A DNA stretch of 64,000 bases from Progne subis subis. Its lineage: Eukaryota; Chordata; Aves; Passeriformes; Hirundinidae. Of this stretch, positions 28,701-40,700 are shown piece after piece (positions within the stretch are counted from its first letter, which is position 1; every line of letters begins with the position of its first letter). Position numbers and translations under genes: made by a program. The stretch covers positions 3,710,321-3,774,320 of the forward strand of contig JAKJHU010000033.1 in NCBI GenBank assembly GCA_022316685.1, in the 5' to 3' direction. The notes below the pieces were generated by a model. The model made no database searches, was not told the DNA's origin, and worked only from the letters and a program-made list of their open reading frames with translations.

Positions 28701-31700
28701 AAAAAAGTTCAAAGAAGCAGTCACATTGAAACATTCCCACACTATGCAAAAAGTCCAAGCTAATGCATCAGATATGTCTACTAATGAACGTCTAGACCCA
28801 CAGGCAAGAGTTGTCAGAGGACACAAAAGCAGAAGCCATGTATCCAATATGTCCCTAAGTCCCCACATGATGGGATATCCCTACAGCTCAAGCTGTACTT
28901 GTGTGAAGTGACTCTTCTCCGTTGATCAGTGGAGCAGTATCCCAGGCTCCTGCATACCCATCTTCATGAGTGTCCAGTTGCTGTCCATTTGATGTGCAGC
29001 TTGCAGGAAGTAGCGTCCATCAGTCCACATGGCTGCGTGCTGCTCGGTGACTATGGCTGTACCTAGGCAGGGAGGCAGAAAGGTGATTTAGGGGTGGCAG
29101 AGACACAGACAGCAGGGACAGTGTTTGAAATTCACCCTAATTCCTTAAAAGGCACCTCTAATCACTATTCAGTAGTTATTCCTGTTTCAATGGAGATATT
29201 CACTGTTTCCCCTGCACTGTGACCTTCCAAATCCTATTGGAGACAGTATGCACAAGGATGCACCTTAATGAATTGCCTCAGATGAACTCAACTTAAGCAA
29301 ATCTCAGCCAGCCAGTGGAACTGGATAAGCGGGGCTTTCCAAACCTTCTGTAACAGAGACCGTGGTCTACACCTGGCTGTTGTCACAGTAATATATACTG
29401 TACATCCCTGAACTCCACCCCATCCTCTTTTGGGGAGGAAGCCTGGGCTCTGGACACCCACAAAACGCAACTGCTACCAGGCGTGCAGACATGGGTATCA
29501 TTCCCAGCTGTCAGCTGCACCCCTTTCTCAAATGTTACAGCTTTAGCAGAGATGGCTGAACGGGAAACAAGAACATAAACTTCTGTTGGTTTCATTGTCT
29601 GTCCCATTCCACTGACTCCAGATGGAGGGATGCAAGCAGACAGCTGAGGGGCAGTAACATCCCAGCCAGGCACTCAAGCTGCCTTGCCCTTGACAATACA
29701 AAACAAAACAAACCTTGGCACAAACTGAACTGAATCCAAGTCTTTGGAGTCTGCATCTTGACCATACTCTCTGTCACAAAAAACTGATGCTCAGATTAGC
29801 AGAGCAGAGCTTCCAATTATTAACTCATTGTCTTCTACCAAACTCCCCCAACATAAACCCCATTTTAAGTTGATTCAGCCCAAAAAGGTGAAGCAAGAAA
29901 CACAAGAAGAGCCTCTGAGTGAAACCTCACTGATTTGCTGCACATTAGGCTGGGAACAAACCTTCCAAGTACATAACAAGGGCACAAATTAGAGAGGAAG
30001 GTTATGAAGAGGTCATGCAGAAGGGGCAAAATTAATACAGGATTCATCTTAAGCCATTAACAGCAGCCCAGAGCCCTGGATTTATCACCTTCCAAATGAG
30101 GTGCCAGAGCTCATAGGAAGTGATGAATAGACCCTCCAAACGTAGGTACCAGTATTTATTAAACTGATATACAATTAGAGGGGAAAAAAACTTCAGTAGG
30201 CTAAAGTGGCTTTTCAACAACCGCAGAGCAGAGTAATTTGCACAGCTTAGGGTACAGTTAGGGTAAAAACGAAGTCTCTTGAAACACAGACCTACCCTAC
30301 AGCCAAGAAAACATCCTGTCTCGGCAAGATAAGCAAACTTTTCCACAGTGCTCGGTTTCCAAATGCAGAGTTTCTGGCCCTGGCTCTGTTTAAACAGAAA
30401 GGCCAGCTAAAGTCCATCCACTGTTCACCCAGCCCAAATGGGCAACGTAAAAATCTGTTCATACTGGCTGCATATCAAAAGAAATGACCGCAGGTTACAG
30501 GCACCACATTAAAGAGTTAACAGGATTTTATTTTATGAGAGGTTCATTTAGGGGTCAAACATTTTCTGAAAACTTGTTATTCCGCTATATTACATAATTC
30601 CAGCGGGTAGCCAAGACATAATGCTGCAGATGCTGAAATGGGAATAAAACAGTCCAAACAAGCAGGATAGATTTTCTTTTCCATCCTGCCTCTATGCCAT
30701 GAAAGGAACTATTTCTTTAGAGGAGAATTATGCAAGAACCCAAGCTCTGGAAAGGTACCTGCAGAGCCATCAAATCCAGAGATGAACGCCCTTCTGCAAT
30801 CACAGGGTGCAATGTACTCGCTCTAGAAAACAAAAGAGGCAGCAATTATTTATAGCAGCAGGGGAAAAAAACAATCAGCTGATGACAAATACTTTGATAA
30901 GCTTTTTCTCCTAAAGGACACCACAGAGAGAACAAAATGAGTTAAAAGTTCCTGGGCTCTACTTCACTGTGATTATACTGTATTTATGTTCAACTAGTGG
31001 GTTTTTTTAAACTGCAGCACTTTTCTCCCACAAACATCTGTAAACACTGAAGTGCTTCAGAGTTTGCAGACGTTTATTTCACACTCAGCCTCCCCTTTGG
31101 GCAACAAACAAATCATGCCTTTGAAGCTGCAACGTGAAGGCAAAGGAAACCAGAAGCACCCCTTGATCTTGGGGTAATCAGCACATAAACTCTGTAAAAT
31201 TCACTATCTCCAATGAAGTTCCCTCACTGGCATTTGTAAGAATTCCTTTAAGACTTTTTTCCTGCAATAGTAACATTGAAAGAAAATCATCAAGGTGGTA
31301 AGACTGCAAAAAAATTAACCCTTGGGACCCTTCATAAATAGATACTGATCCTTTCACTTCTTCTTTGCCTACTCAAAATCAGACCACAGCCAAAACCACC
31401 ACCACGGTTTGATGGATGAGCGGGAATCAAAGGCTATTAGCCCATCCTCATCCTAAACCTGTCACAACCTGTGTTTCTGGACGCATCTTTTCAGAATATT
31501 GTAGAAGAGCCGGAAAATGCACAGACACCTGATATTAACAGGAACTGCCAAAATTAAAAGAACAACTGAAATATCACATGGCCCACATGACTTTTTTATG
31601 GGATTCCATTCTGGCAAGTTTGTAGGTCAGAACTGCTGAGTAGGCCTGTTAATGAACTAGTGCAAATCAGCAAATCAGCTTAATCCAGGCTGACAGCACT

Positions 31701-34700
31701 GACGTTGGAGCTGTAAAACCCCTGGATTTGTACCTTACAAATGGTCTAAAATCCAAGTCTGTTTCTCTGCCCCCAGCTGTGTTGGGGCAAAAGAAACATC
31801 TTAGGAACTGAGCTGAGAAATCACAGCCCAATTCTCAGGTACTTTTAGTCCCTACTGTGATAGAATCACCTGATTGTTAAAAAATACTCCCTTCAAATCT
31901 GTTACTCTTCACTGTTCTAAGGAAGACATTGAGTTCAAAGCACAGGAGTGAGGGAGCAAGCAGCACAAATTACAGCACCTGGGATCAGCTCTCTTTCTGC
32001 TCAAAATCATGTCATGATCAAACCCCTTCCACAACAGCCATGTCTCTGCCCTCCTGGGAGAAGCCAACCAACCATTCACCACTAACATTTTGAAACTGAA
32101 CTTTGGGACAGCAAATCTCATGGCCCAATAGAGGATCTTGTTGAGTGGCTTTTGCTCCCAATTGCCAGGGAAGATTCCTGGAAACCCAAAGAAATCCTCC
32201 TTTTATCCAAACACTAGCGAAATTTGGCAGAAAGGAGGGGGGTATGGAGACCACGTGTGCCCTCCTCTCTGACCCAGTTAGTTTCCTGTGCTTTTTCTTG
32301 TCCAGCCCCACAGGGCTGTGACATGTTCAGCAGCTGTGGGGAGAAGGGAGGTCAGGAAAGGATGACTGGCCCCAGCACAGCTCCAGCTGATGGGGTGGAT
32401 CCCAGAGCCCCACACAGCACATTATCACCACTGAGCCCCTTTAAAATAACGGCAAAGGCATCAGCAGACAGAGTGGACAAAGCTGTTGAGGGAACAGAAT
32501 CAAGTGTCTGTTTCCCCATTGCCTGCCTCCCAGCAGCAGACAGAACATGAAGGCAGAGCCATGATTCTCATTTCAACACTCCCTAGAGACTGTTCGGCCT
32601 GTTGACTGCTATGACTCCCCTCTCCTACACTTTCCAGCTCAAAGGTGGGACACCATCTCCCAGGGTCCAAAGCCAACAGGAGATACTGGAAATTTCCCAT
32701 CATGGATCACATCACTTAAGTACATCCCAAATGATGTACTTAAGTACAAATGAGAGCAGCGATTTTTCCATTTCTCTTGACCAACACAGCAGAGACTCCA
32801 GGTTAGTTTGCTTGTGAAGACAAGCAACTTCACATTCATAGCGTGGGTTAACACCACAGAATGATGACAGGGATGAAAACAATTTTAAAAAATACAAAAG
32901 GAAAAGAAGTATATGAGTTTTAGATCTGGTAAAAGGTGGCCCCAATAAGGAAAGGCCTTGACTGCATGGACATATCTCATGCTACCCCGTTCACAAACAA
33001 ATCCAGGGGGTGTTTTGAGAGTTTACAATGAGGCAGAAGGGCTTTAAAAGGGAGTATCAGGGATCTGGAGGGAAAGACAGTTCATTCATCTGTCAGTCTG
33101 AATTCTTGCACACCCACCTGTTCTGTTCCATGCAGCAACCCCCACTGTGCAAAGATGAGCCCACGTTTTGCACAAGCTAAAATTACATGGGGAACACCTG
33201 TGTATGCCACACAAAGCACAGACCACAGCACAGTGAGAGTGAGGTATTTCCCTATTTTTCTTGCAGCTCTGATGGCCTTCAACCTGGCCCTCCTCAGTCC
33301 TTTTGCATCTGCTTCCCACCACACCTGTCAGCCACACAGACAAAACTGGGGGCTACATCACAAAAGCCCCTCATCTAAGCCAGGAAGAACCCCCAAAAAT
33401 CAGTGCTACTTATCCCCAGAGCCTGCATGGCTGTGCTGTAAACATGCTGAAGCTCATTCTACTCTAATGTCAACCAAGATCAGCAATGCAAAGTGCATCT
33501 GGCTACCCTTAGAGCCATGACACTGGTGTCATTAAAGAACAAACACTGCAGCGTACCTGGAGGGAGGGAGGTATTCAGTGCCAAAAACCTAATTGCATTG
33601 GTAAGATCTGGAACACGCCAGAGCAACCTGTGCACAAGCCATCTCTTGCTTTATTACTCAGCTGATTCCTCAGCTCAGCACAAGTGTGTGTCAGAGGAGC
33701 CAGCCCTCAGCAGAGGACAGCACCTCTGCCAACCCAAACACAGGGCCCTAAGCTGGGCAGGTGCTTCCTTCATGAGGATGACCAGCCAAACCAGACCAAA
33801 TTTGTTTTGAGTCAAGGCCTGGAGGGTGAAGCCAGTCACAGTTAAGCTCTGACTGGCTCCAAACCCAAGCTCTAATCCAAACATTCCCTCCCATTAAGAA
33901 GCAACTCTTCCAATCTCTGAATAGTCCCATATGGGCCAGCTCCAGATTTAATGTAAACACACAGTGACTCAACATAAAAATGGATCCTGCTTTTACCACT
34001 GCAACATGCCAAAAGCTCTGACATTTTTAACCAAACCACAAGGGGTTTAGGTGCCTCTTTCCTAAAAGCATGGCTTTTCATCCCTTTATGGTCCTTGGGC
34101 ACCTGTAGCCAGCCAGCACACATGAAAAGAAGTGGGACTCTTTCGGCTTCATTCCACTTTTGGCTGGGCTTGTCCTCCTTTCTCATCAGCCTCTGGACCA
34201 CCCAGATCCCCAAGGAAAGTCTGTTTCTCTGACTTCTTATCACCAGCATCAAAGTTTTCAAAACTTAAAGCAGCCAGCCAGCATCCAGGGCTGAGTGCAA
34301 GAGCCACAAATACAAGGCAGCCTTGGTTGAGTCTGAGTCAGAGCCAGCTGTGTTTGAGAAGCTCTGCAAGTCTTTCAGTTCCTTGCACAACTAAACAGGG
34401 AAAACAAAGGATACAACTGGTAGCAAGACTCCTGGCAGTATGATAATCTAAGCCACCTAGCCTTGCAGGAAAACAAATACTAAAAGCATCACAGAACTCA
34501 GAGCTCATCAACATTCCCAGTGTTACAAAAAGAAATTAGTCAGCAAGTTGCAGCATCTGGGTGTATTCAGCATCAGTCCAATCCAGGGGTTCCTTTGCAA
34601 CCCAGAAAGGAATAGTGTCCCCCAATCTAAACCCTGTGACAACACCACAGGAGGGAAAGCCCTATTTGTTGACAAGTTCTGTGATGCAGATGCCAGGACA

Positions 34701-37700
34701 GCCTCAGGAATAGCTGAGAGAGGCAAGGACAACAATACATAGCTTGCTTGGGCTGTGGGGAGGAAATGGCTTAGGCCACCAAACACTTGGATATCATTAA
34801 ACACTTGGATATCAAACACTTGGATATCATTAAACCTCAGTATTCTGAGTCATGGAGGGAGCTGCATGAGAGCAAAATCTGATTGAAAGGCTGTAAAGTT
34901 CCTGCCTGCACACAGGAAACAAACCCTTGCTTGGAACATGGCAAAGTTTCAAATCATAGGTCATCAAAATTTACCTAGAATCAGTAAGGCTGTTCTGGGA
35001 TCAATAGGTTTCTGTCATTGGCAAAAACTGCATCAATTCCCAACCCTTACAGAAAAAAATCCTGCACCAGCTATTTAGGAGGCACCAGAATCAGCAGTTC
35101 TTGGTAATCGTTTCTATTCAGATAGATTCCCTCTGCAGAGAAACCTGACCAACTCGCCTGGCAGGAAATAGCAACATGGGGTTCTCTGCTTAACTGCACT
35201 CTGTCAAGGAAAAGAAAGCAACAGAAAAACCCAGAAGTCCTGAGGGTCACATTCTTCAACTCACATGACAGCATTTAATGTCTAGTGAAATGAAACCAGA
35301 GTTATATATGGACAGAGGCAGATTGAGGCAGGAATGCAGCAGACAATAGCAGCTGCAGAAAACGCCTTCCCCCTACCTGCCCAAGTTTGGATCTCCCTAT
35401 GAGGAAACACGATGCTGCACATATGGTCCCAGGGCACAGGCAAGTCTGGACCCAGCTCACCCCAGTGCCAAGTCAAGGGCAAAGGTTCTGAATCAGTTGC
35501 ATTTCGCTCTTGTGCACCCTGGGGTAAAAGGGAGCTTTGGGTGTGAGCCAGTAAAGCTTCAGGTCTTTTGTTTCCTGAAAATGGCTGAGGAGGGAAAAAC
35601 CCTCAGCAGCTCTTGGGTCTCCTAACAGAGCGAGCAGAAGAGTAAAGCTTGCACATAAGCAAGCGGGGGAGGTAAAAAGCAGCTCAGCAATTTAAAACGT
35701 ATGTCATGGTCTACAAAATTCTTAACAGCAGAAGCAGCACACAAGAGTTACCACCCTGGGCCCAGTCTTGCCTCTTGTCTTTAGTGCACAGCACATGATG
35801 CAGAGCAGCATGGAAAGAAAAGTGTCACTGTGGCCTGTTCCTTCCCTGCCTCTCCTAAGGCCCCTCCATGTGGGATCTGGAGGGCTCTAGTATCAGGCAA
35901 CAAATTCTACCAAGAAGTGGATCTAGCAAAGAGAAAATTCTGCAGCTAAACCTTTGCTACCTTGCTTGAGAGTATGTATCTGGGGGAAGTGGAGCCCAGA
36001 TAAGGCCTGTTCCTCCTCTGCTAAACCTATTCTTTCCAACAGCCAGGATGGGCACAGCAAGTGCCCTGGCAAACTCCCTTTTCTGCAGTGTGAGCTCCCT
36101 GAAGACAATATGACGAAAAGCTATTGGTGGAACATCCACTCTGATTTGTTACAAGAACATAAAAACCTCAGTCTCCTGAACAGACCCCAGAAACATTTTC
36201 CAACACGGTATTTCTCAGGTGTCCCAGACTTTTATGCTAGAACCATTAAAGCAAATGAACGAAGGATGATTTTAGTTATGCCTTTTATTTTTTGCAGGGA
36301 AGGGAAGTGTGACTATTTCCATAATGCATCCATCCATACCTGGTGGGCATCTCCAGAGGGCACTATGTAGGCTTGGACAGGCTCCTGTACATATCTGGGA
36401 TTCTTCATCACCTGCCGCAGTTGCTTCAGCAGCTCTGTTGTAATTTTTGGACTCATCTTCCCACCTGCAAATAAAACCAAGCATGAAATTTTAGTGTTTC
36501 TCCAGCCATCCCAGGTCACCCACATGCACAGACTGGAGGAAGCTGTCTCCACTGGAAACTCCTCTTGAGGGCAACTCTGCCAACATCATCCCTCTCAGAC
36601 CAGAATTTCACCTGTCTTGTCCCTTCATTCATGTTCCTTTGGAAAAAGAAATCAGGTTAAGCCAGAGAGTCCAAGCTGGCCTGTCCTGGAAAGGATCTTT
36701 CCCACTTGGTGAAGGATGGCATGCCTTGTGGTGATACACAGAAATTTAACACACTGGTCAACCCCCTCTTGTATGTGGACAGCACCAGGAACAAAGTACC
36801 TCAGACAAGCCCTATGACAGCCAGGAAAGGTCTTGGCATGGAAGCCAAGTACCCACAGACCAGAACCAGCCACACCTAGGATGTGCACTGAGAGAAACTT
36901 TCAGTCTTTTCACTCTAGGGCCAGGGATGCTGTGGCTTATACACCACAGAGAGGAAGAGGTGTACATCAGGAGGGAGAAGACATGCACAGAGGAAGACAT
37001 GCACATCAGGAACTCTGAAATGGACCAATTATAAATGTAACTTTTCGAAGTTTTACTGTAACCCAGAGTTTCATGGTGAACTGGTATCTGAATTAACTTA
37101 GACAAAAGAAATCTGCTCCCAAGGACATCAGAAGGATGCATTCACTGGCCACATTGACCTCAGGGCTGCATACTAGTTCACCTAGAAAGAACACAACTGT
37201 AGCAGGAGGAGCAGCCCACTGAGCTCTCACAAGTGACTGCCAGAGGACAACTAAGGATGCTCATGGGAATGTTCTTTAAAGACCTTTGGCAAATGCTCTG
37301 CAGATCTCAGCTGGTGTCAGGCAGGGCTGGGGCACATCCTGGATGGCACACAGCAGAGAGGGATAAACAAGGGCACAGGCCAGTCACCCTGCCTGGCTGT
37401 GTTTTTGCAATGGATGTGCCTTTGGTGCTGCAATGAATACCAGCCTCTCACAGAGCTCCCCAAAACCCTCACCAGGCAGCGCCCGCTGTGAGCGCCCGGC
37501 ACAGCGGTGCGTCAGACCCTGCTGCTGTGCTGGCACCAGCGGTGGCTGCAGCGGCAGGAACACGCTGGCTGCAGAGGATGACTGGCCAGAAAAACTGAAA
37601 ATCAAGTAGCCTGAACATTTCAAGAGGTTCTCCACCTTTTTCTTCACTCTTCACGCACTTCCAAAGCATGCCCAAAGTGGGATAATCCCCTTCCCAATTT

Positions 37701-40700
37701 TATCCACACTCCTTTCACATTTTAAAGAACTCTTATAACTTTAATGCTGTCACTTTCCAGGGCAAGGTGGGTTATGTGCTGCTTGAAGGCTATGCTATAA
37801 AGTATTTTATTCTGACCAGTTAATTTCACAGCTCATTTCACAGCCATGTCTACAAACAGGTCATAGATGGGAGAAGCAAACAGCATGCAAGTCTCAAACA
37901 TTTTTTGCTTATCCAGGCACTTATTCTATTTACACCTCAGTAGCTACCAGGAGTCCCAGATGACATTACAGTCTTATGGCAAAATACAATAAGGTACAGT
38001 CCCTGCCCTGTGATGTTTGCCATCTGAACAGGAAGGCAGAGAAGCTGCCTCCCTTTCGCAAGGTTTGATTTGACCAAGGTTACACAGCAGAGCTGTGACC
38101 AAATCACAAACTGAACCAAGATCTGATGCATTCAGGTGTAAACAAAACCCAAGATCACCACTCACGTCTCATCACAGGAAACTAAGAGCATGCCAGATTT
38201 GTGTAAGACTGACTCTGCCCAGAGGTACACTGTCTTTTAAAACCCAGACCACAATAAGCAAATGAAGCTCAAATGGCACCATACACTGTATCCTCAAACT
38301 GGTACCTCGTCCCTTTGCTGAGGACTACACCTCAGATATATTTTTAGGACAAGTTTCATTGTTTTATACAGTGTTTGCAAGCTGCACTGAACTTTACAAT
38401 ACTGTGATTGTTTCTGTGTGTCCTCCACAGTGAGCTGCTGTAACACTCTATAATATTGCTGCTGATTTATGTTCAGATAGAGTGAAACACAGAGGAGAGA
38501 GCAACAACATAGCGACTAGCCAGCAGAAAAGAATCTCCTTCCACAAACTCATAAGGACACAGCTTCCTTTCTTGGCCTGTGCTTTGTCTCCAGGAGTCTA
38601 GAAGTCTCATATAAATAGGCAATGCATGACAAGGCTTTGCCTTTTAATAAAGCTCCTTGCTGACAAACCATGGTTTTCTTAGCAAGATGAGATTCTCTCA
38701 AGGACAAAAAAAAAAATAATAATTTAAAAAGTACTCTCACTGTTGAAAGATTTGCTTGTGATATTAAAAACACAACTAAGGTAGATTAGCAACAAAGCCC
38801 ATATTAAGGAGGACTTCTATTTTGGATAACCCCTACATTATAAGAAATGGTTTTCAAAATATCCTCCACAAACTTTACAGAAAAAATTGTCTTCAGTTCC
38901 CAGAGAAACAGATGCTGTTTCCTCAGAGACAGTTGGTAACCATTTACTCTGGGCACCCCCATCAGTCTTAACAAGTGACTTTTCTCCCTTGGCCATAATT
39001 ACAAGTCTCTACAAAGTTAAAACAGCTTCTCTATCATTACTTGTATCATTATTTAATCAGTAGAGTGATTAAAACGAAACACAGCTGAAATTAAGGCAGT
39101 GGCTGCAGCAGTGCAAGAACCAGCCCCATTCCCTGCCCTAACTTTTTCAAAGGTATCAGGCTCCCTTGTTACCTGTCTCTGCAGTTCCCCACGTCTGGAT
39201 GCCACTTGTCTCTGCTCACACAAAATACCATCCAGTTCTTTGCTCGGCCTTCGTAAGCTCCACTGTGCCTGAGAAAGCAAAGGGCAAAACTGGGCAAAGG
39301 GCTAACAAACTTTGCCCTCCCATAAAACATTCTCATACCCCAGCAATGAGCTGAAAATGCATTAACACTATGTTCTTGGTGGTAAGATTAGAGATGCACT
39401 GAGGGTGAACCATGAGGGAACAGGGAACATCAAGAGTCAGGCATTGGCTAGTCAAGGTTCATGATTAAATCTTGCAAGCGTGCGCTGATTTATGTCAATT
39501 TGTTTTCTCAGTCACTCTGTCAGGGGCCACTCCCCATATTACAGATGGGGAAATTAAGGCAGAGCAGGAGTAACATGCAAAGTACCATTGCAGCATGACA
39601 AAAGTCAGAGCTGGATCCCAAAATCTGTCACTGTCTAGACATATATTATCTACACCTCACTCAGACTGCAGGAGGCAGTTCTCCAAGAGCCCAGACCAGA
39701 TCCTGCCTGGACAGCATCTCCATCAGACACATGGGACAAAGAGCAACCACAAAAATGCTGCCAGAGGAACCAGACACGTCCTCCTGCCTCCCACATGCAG
39801 GCACAGCGATGGGCTGCTGCAAGCCTCAGAGCCACCAATGGCCAGGGCCACCAGGGCCACTGCGTCAGGGCATGTGACAGTGCCACGCTGGGGAAGGGAG
39901 ATGAGGCCAGGAGGTCTGGCTGCAGCTGGGTCTGCCTGTGGCTGCTGTGTTAGACCACCCTGAGTGTTTATCTCATGTTTTCTTCAGACATGCTTGTCCT
40001 TGTAATAATTTCCTCTCCGCTTTCTTTTTTATGAATAGTCTTGTTCAAAATAAGCACATTGGCTTGAATATTTGGGAGCCAGCAGCATTACCTCAAAGCC
40101 AGGCTTCTCTGGCCTGGACTGGCTGCACAAGCACTCACTGCTCAAGCAGTCACACTGAGGCACAAGTCCCATTGCCTGTTCCCTCTCCACAGTATCTGCA
40201 GCACCTCTAACTCACCAAAGAGAATAGCTGAATTGTTAGGGTTGAAAAGGACCTCTGGTCCAGTGCAAGCCCTCTGCCAAGGCAGGGTCACCTGAAACAG
40301 GTGACACAGGAACACATTCAGGAAGGTTTTGAATATCTTCAAGGAAGAAGACACCAAGGCATCCCTGAGCAGGCTGTTCAGTGCTCTGCTACCCTCAATG
40401 TAAAGAAGTTCTTCCTCACGTTGAGGGGGAAATTCTTGTTTTAGTTTATGGCCATTGTTTCTTGTCCTGTCGCTGGGCACCACCTCCAAGGGCCGGGCAC
40501 CATCTTCCTGTATCCGCCTTTAAACCACCATTTATATGCACTGAGATCCCCTCTCAAGTCTTCTCTATTCTCCTAGACTGAACAGGCCCAGCTCCTACCG
40601 TATCTCCTCGAAAGTGAGATGTTCCTGCCTACCTGGGCTAAAAGCCTCCCCCAGCCCTCCACAGGACTGACGGAGCCGCCCGGGCCTGACCACCCCGGCC

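Larger units (their letters stand above)
23845..30758 (-). other. XPNPEP1: XPNPEP1 introns 3-8 (with exons 4-8 between them)
   Basis: Introns lie at 23845-24799, 24883-27089, 27186-27537, 27682-28594, 28688-28957 and 29063-30758. I see no nested gene, RNA gene or obvious retroposon. Splice borders are canonical throughout. Confidence 0.7.
30823..36339 (-). other. XPNPEP1: XPNPEP1 intron 2
   Basis: The largest intron, 5517 bp. It holds a small tandem repeat at 34781-34831 and a 13-bp inverted repeat at 32714-32745. A few frames of 70-130 codons on both strands match nothing I recognise. I see no nested gene or RNA gene. Confidence 0.7.

Noticed and set aside
30244..30263. Two TTAGGG units suggesting an interstitial telomere repeat
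   Set aside because: Only two separated hexamers occur, easily explained by chance.
33082..33324. 80-codon minus-strand frame with a hydrophobic stretch, a possible small membrane protein in intron 2
   Set aside because: No homology that I recognise, no exon-like borders, and the length is within chance.
40142..40489. 115-codon minus-strand frame in intron 1
   Set aside because: It falls almost wholly inside the CR1 fragment at 40220-40628.
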